64,000 bases of DNA, taken from NCBI RefSeq assembly GCF_010729895.1, contig NZ_AP022612.1, positions 5,022,001-5,086,000 of the forward strand. The letters run 5' to 3'. A model generated the notes under the pieces. That model had not been told where the DNA came from and did no database searches. It saw only the letters and a list, made by a program, of their open reading frames with translations. Made by a program: the position numbers and the translations under genes. The stretch comes from Mycolicibacterium confluentis (GTDB lineage: Bacteria; Actinomycetota; Actinomycetes; Mycobacteriales; Mycobacteriaceae). Shown piece after piece: positions 58,175-64,000 of the stretch; position 1 is the stretch's first letter; each line of letters starts with the position of its first letter.

Positions 58175-59383
58175 ATGACCGGACCGTTCGAGGGTGTGCG
58201 CGTCATCGAGGTGGCGTCGTGGACCTTCGTCCCCGGTGCGGGCGCGATCATGGCCGATCTCGGCGCCGACGTCATCAAGGTCGAACCGCCCACCGGCGAT
58301 CCGCAACGCGCCCTCCGCAACGCGCTCAACGCCGATGACTCGGCACCCAATCCCTTCCTGCAGGTGCCCAACCGGGGTAAGCGCAGCATCACGCTTGACC
58401 TGCAGACCGAGGCCGGGGTCGCGGCGCTCATCCGGCTCACGCAGGGCGCCGACGTGTTCCTGACCAACTATCTGCCGAAGGTCCGCACCAAGCTCGGGAT
58501 CGACGCCGACACCATGCGTGCTGCCGATCCCCGGCTGATCTATGTCCGCGGAACAGGCTGGGGCAGCCAGGGGGCCATGGCCGACACCGGCGGGTTCGAC
58601 TCCGCCGCGGCGTGGTCGGCGGCCGGCGTGCAGAACAAGCTCACCGATCCCGGTGCCGCCACGCCGGTCCCGCAGCCCGCGGCGTTCTACGACTTGCAGG
58701 GCTCCAGCGCCATCGCGGGTGCGGTGGCCATGGCGCTGTTCCGCCGTGAGCGCACGGGCAAGGGCGGGGTCGTGGACGTGTCGCTGCTCGGCACCGGCAT
58801 GTGGACCATGGGACCGGACCTGGTGGCGGTCGCGGCCGGATCGGGCGAACTTCCGCGGCCGAACCGTTTTGACGCGCCCAATCCGATCGTCAACTACTAC
58901 CGCACAGCCGATGACCGGTGGCTGAATCTGGTGTGCCTGCAGGCGGATCGGTTCTGGGCCGAACTGTGCAAACTCATCGAACGACCGGACCTCGCCGACG
59001 ACGAACGCTTCTCCGACTCCATCAAGCGCTTCACCAACCGCAGCGCGTGCATCGCCGAACTCGACAAGGCATTCGGGTCGCGACCGCTGGCCGAGTGGCG
59101 CGAGGTGCTGTCCGGATTCTCCGGCGTCTGGTCGGCCGCGGCCACCTTCGAAGAGGTGCTGAGCAATCCGGCGGCCACCGACAACGGCTATCTGCCCGAG
59201 GTCGTCGGCGCCGACGGTCACCCGTTCCGGGTGGTCGCACCGCCCTATCAGTTCGACGGTGTGCCCGGCGCCCCCGCGGGTCCGGCGCCCGAACTGGGTC
59301 AGCACACCGAGGAGGTGCTGCTGGACTTCGGGTGGGATTGGGACGAGATCTCGACGCTGCGCGAGGACGGCGTGCTGGGGTGA
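58175..59383 (+). CDS. CaiB/BaiF family CoA-transferase
   Basis: 402 residues. Class III CoA-transferase fold (VRVIEVASWTFVPGAGAIMADLGADVIKVEPPTGDPQR) with the catalytic Asp142 in TGGFDSAAAW. Transfers CoA between carboxylic acids, or acts as a racemase-like enzyme (AMACR belongs to the same family). Follows the lipocalin-like gene by 31 bp and likely shares its transcript. Faces the convergent GntR gene. Confidence 0.9.
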   Translation: MTGPFEGVRVIEVASWTFVPGAGAIMADLGADVIKVEPPTGDPQRALRNALNADDSAPNPFLQVPNRGKRSITLDLQTEAGVAALIRLTQGADVFLTNYLPKVRTKLGIDADTMRAADPRLIYVRGTGWGSQGAMADTGGFDSAAAWSAAGVQNKLTDPGAATPVPQPAAFYDLQGSSAIAGAVAMALFRRERTGKGGVVDVSLLGTGMWTMGPDLVAVAAGSGELPRPNRFDAPNPIVNYYRTADDRWLNLVCLQADRFWAELCKLIERPDLADDERFSDSIKRFTNRSACIAELDKAFGSRPLAEWREVLSGFSGVWSAAATFEEVLSNPAATDNGYLPEVVGADGHPFRVVAPPYQFDGVPGAPAGPAPELGQHTEEVLLDFGWDWDEISTLREDGVLG

Positions 59384-59391
59384 CGGTGGAG

Positions 59392-60186
59392 TCAGAAGTA
59401 CAGGTCGATCACGGACTCGGTGGCCAACTGGCCCCAGAGCATCTTGCGGCCTGCGTGACTCATATGGGAGGCCCACAGGGCACGCGCCCCGTCGGCGTCC
59501 TTGGCCTCGACCAGCGCGATGAACTTGTTGAAGTTCCGGAGCGTCTGCTTGAACTGCTTCTCGATGACGGCGGGATCGGTGGTCGAACTGACCACCCGCT
59601 CCATGTGACGCGTGACGACTTCGCGCAGCACCGCGCTGATCAGGGCCACCGTGGTGTTCCCGGACCGTTCCATGATCAGGTCGTGGAATCGGAAGGTGGC
59701 CGCGGACCACTCGCTCAGGTCGGCGTTCTCGGTGCCCTCGTTGACCATGCTCGCCAACTCACCCGCCGCGGCCTTGAGGTCGGCGATGTCGTTCGACGTC
59801 GCACGCGTGGCCAGCATTTCGGCCGCCGCGGGCTCGAGCACCATGCGGGCCTCGTAGACATCAGCCAGCGTGGTTCCCGACATCTGCAGGAGGAGCCCGA
59901 AATCCCGCGCAGCGACCGAGGTTTCGGGCGAGGACACCAGCACACCGCCGCGGGAACCACGCCTGACCACGATCAGCGACTCGCTCTCCAGGATCCGAAA
60001 CGCCTCCCGCAACGTGGGGCGGGACACCCCGAACTGCTTAACCAGTTCAACCTCGGTCGGCAGCGCGTCGCCCTTCTTGAGCACGCCGCGCACGATTCGA
60101 CTGCGCAGTTGATCGGCGATGAGTTCCGCGGTCTTCGGTGCGCGAACCAGTTTGGCCGCCGCACCGCTTCTGTTCACCACGTCCAT
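59392..60186 (-). CDS. GntR/FadR-type transcriptional regulator
   Basis: 264 residues of single-unit FadR type. Winged helix with VELVKQFGVSRPTLREAFRILESESLIVVRRGSRGGVLV (about 44-82) and a helical FCD domain (VYEARMVLEPAAAEMLA ... FRFHDLIMERSGN ... HMERVVSS). Start at ATG 60186 is preferred over TTG 60213; GAAGGA precedes it. Divergent from the aldehyde dehydrogenase gene and probably its repressor. Confidence 0.87.
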   Translation of the reverse strand: MDVVNRSGAAAKLVRAPKTAELIADQLRSRIVRGVLKKGDALPTEVELVKQFGVSRPTLREAFRILESESLIVVRRGSRGGVLVSSPETSVAARDFGLLLQMSGTTLADVYEARMVLEPAAAEMLATRATSNDIADLKAAAGELASMVNEGTENADLSEWSAATFRFHDLIMERSGNTTVALISAVLREVVTRHMERVVSSTTDPAVIEKQFKQTLRNFNKFIALVEAKDADGARALWASHMSHAGRKMLWGQLATESVIDLYF

Positions 60187-60257
60187 TCCTTCGCCCGCTT
60201 TCCATTCCGTCAATCTCTTAAATCATGCTACTCAATCAGCGCACCCAGGAGGACATC

Positions 60258-61730
60258 GTGACGTCGACATCACTGGACACCCGCAAACTCTTCATCGATG
60301 GCGCCTGGACCGAGGGAGCCGGCGACGAGACGCTCGAAGTGCTCAACCCGGCGACCGAGGAGATCATCGCCGAGGTGCCCCAGGCCACGCCGGCCGACAT
60401 CGACACCGCGGTGGCCGCGGCCCGCAGGGCGTTCGACGAGGGCCCCTGGCCACGGATGAGCCCGGCCGAACGCAGCCGCATCCTGAGCGCGATGGCTGAC
60501 GAACTCACGCGGCGGCGCGCCGAACTGGTGGAGCTCAACATCGCCGAGGCCGGTTCCACGCGCATGCTCGCCGACTTCCTCCAAGTCGGCACTCCCATAG
60601 ATCATTTCGCCGATATGGCCCACCGGGTTCTTCCGCAGTTCGCCTTCGAGGCACCGGTGGCTCCGATCCTGGGCCAGGGCATCGGCCAGGGCGTGGTGGT
60701 CCGGGAGCCCTACGGGGTGGCCGCACTGATCACGGCGTTCAACTTCCCGTTCCTGTTGAACCTGGCCAAGGTTGGGCCCGCGCTGGCCGCCGGCTGCACG
60801 GCCGTGCTCAAATCGTCGCCGTACACCCCGCTTGAGGCTCTGGTCCTCGGTGAGATCGCCCAGACCGCCGGACTGCCGCCGGGCACGTTGAACATCGTCA
60901 CCGGCGACGTCGCGGCAGGTGAGCGCCTGACCCAGCACGCGGGTGTCGACATCGTGAGCTTCACGGGTTCGGATGCGGTGGGGCGCAAGGTCTATGCACA
61001 GGGTGCGGAGTCGATCAAGAAGGTCGTGCTCGAACTCGGCGGCAAGTCGGCCAATGTCATCCTCGACGACGCCGACCTCGACAAGGTGCTGGAATCCGTT
61101 CTGGGCGGCTTCATCACACACGCCGGACAGGGGTGCGCACTGCAGACCAGGATTCTTGTGCACGAGTCCCTGCATGACGACCTGGTGGCCAGGATCGTCG
61201 GCACCCTCGGGTTCATCAGCGTGGGCGACCCCTCAGATCCCGCGACCGTGATGGGACCCCTGATCCGTGAGGTGCAGCGGCAGCGCGTGGAGGCCCTGAT
61301 CGCCTCGGGCGTCGAAGAGGGCGCGCAGATCGCCTTCGGCGGCAAGCGCCCGGCTCATCTGGAGCGCGGATTCTTCCTCGAGCCAACGCTGTTCGTCGGT
61401 GTCGACAACGGTATGCGGATCGCACAGGAGGAGTTCTTCGGCCCCGTGGGTGTGGTCATCCCGTTCAAGGACGATGCCGATGCGGTCCGGATCGCCAACG
61501 ACAGCCGCTACGGGTTGTCCGGCGGCGTGTGGTCCGGCGATCCGCTGCGCGCAAGTGCGGTCGCGCACCAGTTGCGCACGGGAATGGTCGTCATCAACGG
61601 CGGCGGCGGCGGACTCAACCCGAACTCGCCGTTCGGCGGTTACAAACACAGCGGCATCGGTCGTGAGTTCGGGCAGTTCGGCCTGGAGGAGTACCTGCAG
61701 CACAAAGCGCTTCAATGGCCGGTGGGATGA
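60258..61730 (+). CDS. Aldehyde dehydrogenase
   Basis: 490 residues. Catalytic Glu259 in LELGGKSANVI and Cys293 in GQGCALQTR, NAD-binding GSDAVGRKV segment. Oxidises an aldehyde to the acid that the CoA ligases can activate. GTG at 60258 is chosen because AGGAGG lies five bases upstream; the ATG at 60225 has no ribosome site. Divergent GntR gene likely regulates it. Confidence 0.92.
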   Translation: MTSTSLDTRKLFIDGAWTEGAGDETLEVLNPATEEIIAEVPQATPADIDTAVAAARRAFDEGPWPRMSPAERSRILSAMADELTRRRAELVELNIAEAGSTRMLADFLQVGTPIDHFADMAHRVLPQFAFEAPVAPILGQGIGQGVVVREPYGVAALITAFNFPFLLNLAKVGPALAAGCTAVLKSSPYTPLEALVLGEIAQTAGLPPGTLNIVTGDVAAGERLTQHAGVDIVSFTGSDAVGRKVYAQGAESIKKVVLELGGKSANVILDDADLDKVLESVLGGFITHAGQGCALQTRILVHESLHDDLVARIVGTLGFISVGDPSDPATVMGPLIREVQRQRVEALIASGVEEGAQIAFGGKRPAHLERGFFLEPTLFVGVDNGMRIAQEEFFGPVGVVIPFKDDADAVRIANDSRYGLSGGVWSGDPLRASAVAHQLRTGMVVINGGGGGLNPNSPFGGYKHSGIGREFGQFGLEEYLQHKALQWPVG

Positions 61731-61754
61731 CCGGTTGACGAGGAGGATGAGGCC

Positions 61755-62198
61755 ATGCGCATTCCACTGCGATTCGCAGCAGCGGCGACTGCGGGCCTCA
61801 TCAGCGCTGTCGCCGGGGCGACCTCCGGGCAGGCCCAGCCGTTGCCTGCCCGGCCGCCCGGCTCACCGCAGTACATCGACCACGTCGCCTGGGAGTACCA
61901 CGGCGAACGCGCGACGCTGCGCATCTTCCCCACCATGTGGGGATGGTCGGCGGCCGGCATTTTCACCAACGGCGCTCAGAGTTACGACGCGTGGGCCGAA
62001 CTCCTCGAGCATGCGCCGGAGGCCAACACGCTGAGCATGCAGCATCAGTTCTTCTGCCACTGGCAGTTGGCGACCTTCACCAATCCCGGCAAGGTCGGCA
62101 CCTGGAATCTGGAGCCCTGGCGAGAGGTCGTCAGCGACACGATGCTGATCAACTCGGGGTGCAATCCTGGCGGACCGGACGACGTGCTCAACTGGTGA
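61755..62198 (+). CDS. Secreted DUF2599 protein
   Basis: 147 residues with a signal peptide (about 1-28, ending QAQ). The mature part (YIDHVAWEYHGERATLRIFPTMWGW ... QHQFFCHWQLATF ... TWNLEPWREVVSDTMLINSGCNPGG) matches the DUF2599 pattern of actinobacterial exported proteins, with two Cys probably forming a disulfide. Function unknown. Its end overlaps the convergent MPT64-like gene by 11 bp. Confidence 0.85.
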   Translation: MRIPLRFAAAATAGLISAVAGATSGQAQPLPARPPGSPQYIDHVAWEYHGERATLRIFPTMWGWSAAGIFTNGAQSYDAWAELLEHAPEANTLSMQHQFFCHWQLATFTNPGKVGTWNLEPWREVVSDTMLINSGCNPGGPDDVLNW

Positions 62199-62925
62199 TG
62201 CCGGCGAACGCCGGAGCGATCAGGTCGGACACACCCGCCCACGGGATGGTGATCGTCCGCCGTTCCCGGCCGAACTGGCCCTCGAGGAAGTGCAGTTCGA
62301 TTCCGGCCGCGGTGGGAATCCAGAACCGATAGTTGCGTTCGATCGGCGCCATCGAGGGAGAGTACTCGGCCCATCCGCCTAGGGGCGGCGTCGGATAGGT
62401 TGCGGGCAGAATCTGTTTCGTGAGCTCTGCGAGCCTGACCAGACCCGCCTGCCGGTCAACAAACAGGTTGTCCCAGACGATCTGAATTCCGCTGCGGGAG
62501 TCGAACACCCGGGTGGCGACGGCGTCGACCGGCATGTTGGGCAGGTTGACCGCGTCGTACTGCCCGAGGAACAGCGCCGAGATGGTCATCGGGCGGAACA
62601 GGAGCCTGCCCTGCGTGTGGAACGTCCACGGTGAGGTCTTGCTGGCGCTGGCGGCGTAGAGCCACACCTGCCCGTTGGCCTCGTCGTCGAGGATGCGGTT
62701 GATCGTATCGGCGATCGCGGGGTCACCCCCGGCCACCTTCTCGTAGTTCACGGTCCAGTCGCCCAGGCCGTTGGGGCTGACGCCCGCCCGCACGTCCGGG
62801 ACCACGGTGTAGGTGACGCCGTTGGAGACGGTGTCGGCGTGCGCACCCGGCGCCGTCCCGAGTGCGACCGTGATGGCGAGGCCGGCCGCAGCGAAGGTGC
62901 GCCCGATTCGACTGCGACTGTGCAC
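62188..62925 (-). CDS. Secreted MPT64/DUF3298-like protein
   Basis: 245 residues. Signal peptide (about 1-32, ending AHA), then a domain resembling the MPT64/DUF3298 secreted proteins of mycobacteria (DWTVNYEKVAGGDPAIADTINRILDDEA ... ALFLGQYDAVNLPNMPVDAVATRVFDSRSG). GTG start at 62925 with GGAGG upstream; the longer frame upstream is an antisense of the Mce-associated gene. Possibly the last gene of the mce-linked transcript. Confidence 0.75.
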   Translation of the reverse strand: MHSRSRIGRTFAAAGLAITVALGTAPGAHADTVSNGVTYTVVPDVRAGVSPNGLGDWTVNYEKVAGGDPAIADTINRILDDEANGQVWLYAASASKTSPWTFHTQGRLLFRPMTISALFLGQYDAVNLPNMPVDAVATRVFDSRSGIQIVWDNLFVDRQAGLVRLAELTKQILPATYPTPPLGGWAEYSPSMAPIERNYRFWIPTAAGIELHFLEGQFGRERRTITIPWAGVSDLIAPAFAGITS

Positions 62926-62939
62926 TTTCCGTCCTCCAA

Positions 62940-63581
62940 TCACGGTATCTCGACGTTGCTGGTCAGCCAGCGGCCGTCGACCTTCTCCATCGTCATGATG
63001 ATTCTGCTGCGGTCGACCCGCGGTTCCGGATTGGCCGAGTTGGTCACCGACTGATCCACGAAGAGCATGACCTCGACCCTGTCGGGGGTCGCGGACTTCA
63101 CGCCGGCGGCCACCACGGTGCCCTTTGCCGCGGCCTTGTTGTCGATCAGCACGGACTTCAGCTGCGCACTCGACTGGCTGTACATGTTCTTGAATTCTCC
63201 TGTGGCGCCGTCCAGTACGGCCGCGAAGTTGGAGTCCAGCTTGGCCCCGTCGAGGCTCGTGAGAGTGACGGCGTACTGCTGTGCGGCCGCCGTCGCCTGT
63301 TCGGCGGCGGTGCTGATCTCGCGTTCGGACCTCAATTCCCACACCAGCACCACGGCCGCGGTCACGGCGGCGAGCAGCACCGCGACGCCCGTACCGAGGG
63401 CCAGCACTGTGCGTGTCGGTCGCCACGACCTGCTGGCTGCGGCGGACTCGTCAGATCCTTCGGCACCGGAGCCTCCGGCCGGGTCCTGACCGGCGTCCTG
63501 GTCTGCCGCTTCGTCGGCGTCCCTGGGGGCCTCATCGACGTCGTCGTGGACGTCCTGCAGCACGTCATCGGTGATGCTCAT
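62940..63581 (-). CDS. Mce-associated membrane protein
   Basis: 213 residues. Acidic N-terminal tail (about 1-50), one transmembrane helix (about 60-82), and a periplasmic SnoaL-like domain (ISTAAEQATAAAQQYAVTLTSLDGAKLD...VTNSANPEPRVDRSRIIMTMEKVDGRWL) as in Mas/OrbA proteins that stabilise Mce lipid transporters. ATG at 63581 with GAAGGAG upstream. It lies 25 bp after the mce gene on the same strand, as usual in mce operons. Confidence 0.88.
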   Translation of the reverse strand: MSITDDVLQDVHDDVDEAPRDADEAADQDAGQDPAGGSGAEGSDESAAASRSWRPTRTVLALGTGVAVLLAAVTAAVVLVWELRSEREISTAAEQATAAAQQYAVTLTSLDGAKLDSNFAAVLDGATGEFKNMYSQSSAQLKSVLIDNKAAAKGTVVAAGVKSATPDRVEVMLFVDQSVTNSANPEPRVDRSRIIMTMEKVDGRWLTSNVEIP

Positions 63582-63606
63582 CTGGCTCCTTCTCGGCACG
63601 CCCGCA

Positions 63607-64000
63607 TCAGGGACCGTGCGGCGCTGGGGGCAGCGGGAGGTTCGGTCCGCCGTAGGGGGTCGGGATCGTCAGCGGCCCCATCGGCGTCGGATCGGCGCGC
63701 TTGAGCGGATCAGAGCCCGGCGGCGGCCCCGCGGTGTCGTCACCGGGCGGACGGGGGGCATTCCGGGCACCGCGCACCAGGTACTTGGGGTCCGGATTGG
63801 GACAGTAGGTGTACAGATAGGGCTCGGGGAAGTCCGTGACCGTCGGCGGGGACTTCGGCAGGTTGTAGTCGCAGGAGTACCGCTGGTAGAGGCTGACCGC
63901 GCCCCACACGCCACCGTCCCGGAACGAGCTGCCGAGTTCCGCCAACGCCGATCCCTGCCGATACTTCGGGAAGAAGAACTCCTCCAGCGCAGGAACCCGC
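63607..64000 (-). CDS. MCE family protein, C-terminal part (5' end beyond window)
   Basis: 131 codons of the C-terminal end of a larger protein, including the stop; the start is beyond base 64000. Contains GVWGAVSLYQRYSCDYNLPKSPPTVTDFPEPYLYTYCPNPDP and a proline-rich tail, as in the C-terminal regions of Mce proteins. Being next to the Mce-associated gene and the last Mce gene of the cluster, it is probably the F subunit (by position only). Mce complexes import sterols or fatty acids, which fits the lipid-catabolic island beside it. Confidence 0.85.
   Translation of the reverse strand, partial: RVPALEEFFFPKYRQGSALAELGSSFRDGGVWGAVSLYQRYSCDYNLPKSPPTVTDFPEPYLYTYCPNPDPKYLVRGARNAPRPPGDDTAGPPPGSDPLKRADPTPMGPLTIPTPYGGPNLPLPPAPHGP

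Noticed and set aside
1..64000. tRNA, rRNA, CRISPR arrays, insertion sequences or prophage
   Set aside because: Intergenic gaps are short and show no cloverleaf, spacer-repeat or transposase-like sequence; the holin-like gene is a chromosomal family without phage context.

Overview
The window is high-GC actinobacterial DNA and looks like a chromosomal segment of a free-living, probably rapid-growing mycobacterium (Mycolicibacterium-like). Supporting signs are an Mce protein with its Mce-associated partner, several mycofactocin-type SDRs, P450 genes (one with a small 3Fe-4S ferredoxin), an Ltp/DUF35 pair, a secreted cutinase, DUF3618 and DUF2599 proteins, and many 4-bp ATGA/GTGA gene overlaps. 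This identification is inference from gene content. I see no rRNA, tRNA, CRISPR array, insertion sequence or prophage. About 62 protein genes are supported. The first (benzoylformate decarboxylase) and the last (Mce protein) run off the window ends.

Layout. 0-6 kb: benzoylformate decarboxylase with a tautomerase, a convergent TetR-MFS pair, an NTF2-like protein, an ArsR-VOC pair (the VOC gene is frameshifted) and a cutinase. 6-14 kb: an SDR, a holin-like/DUF3618 pair, a P450 abutting a decayed copy of a DinB gene, the intact DinB gene behind a secreted glycosidase, PhoU and phospholipase D. 13.7-21.3 kb: an MFS exporter, then two redox catabolic modules. The first is TetR / two mycofactocin-type SDRs / a double carboxymuconolactone-decarboxylase protein. 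The second is P450-ferredoxin / TetR / SDR. Each has recognisable candidate operators. 21.4-31.4 kb: a stress island with metallophosphoesterase, flavin reductase plus RibD-like reductase, Hsp20, large catalase, a haem-oxygenase-like protein, a CDGSH Fe-S protein, a methyltransferase, a helical coat/ferritin-like protein and a metallothionein. Several of its promoters match the mycobacterial SigF consensus, and Hsp20 has a CIRCE element. 31.4-36.5 kb: an SDR, a DUF3516 helicase, an epimerase and a TetR.

36.5-61.7 kb is a large catabolic island. A minus-strand operon holds an aldolase-like thiolase, two acyl-CoA ligases, a mycofactocin-type SDR, an LLM/F420 oxidoreductase, an AveC-type membrane protein and a terminal TetR. 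A second minus operon holds a P450, a hot-dog dehydratase, an enoyl-CoA hydratase, a phosphotransferase and a double acyl-CoA dehydrogenase. A plus-strand series holds an enoyl-CoA hydratase, a tandem double FadR-type regulator, a ligase, a DUF35 protein, a thiolase, a lipocalin-like protein and a CaiB/BaiF CoA-transferase. A GntR regulator and an aldehyde dehydrogenase follow. Together these encode P450 or SDR oxidation, CoA activation, beta-oxidation and thiolytic or retro-aldol cleavage, consistent with breakdown of a cyclic or branched lipid such as a sterol or terpenoid. The substrate is not visible in the sequence. 61.7-64 kb: secreted DUF2599 and MPT64/DUF3298-like proteins, an Mce-associated protein and the 3' end of an mce gene.
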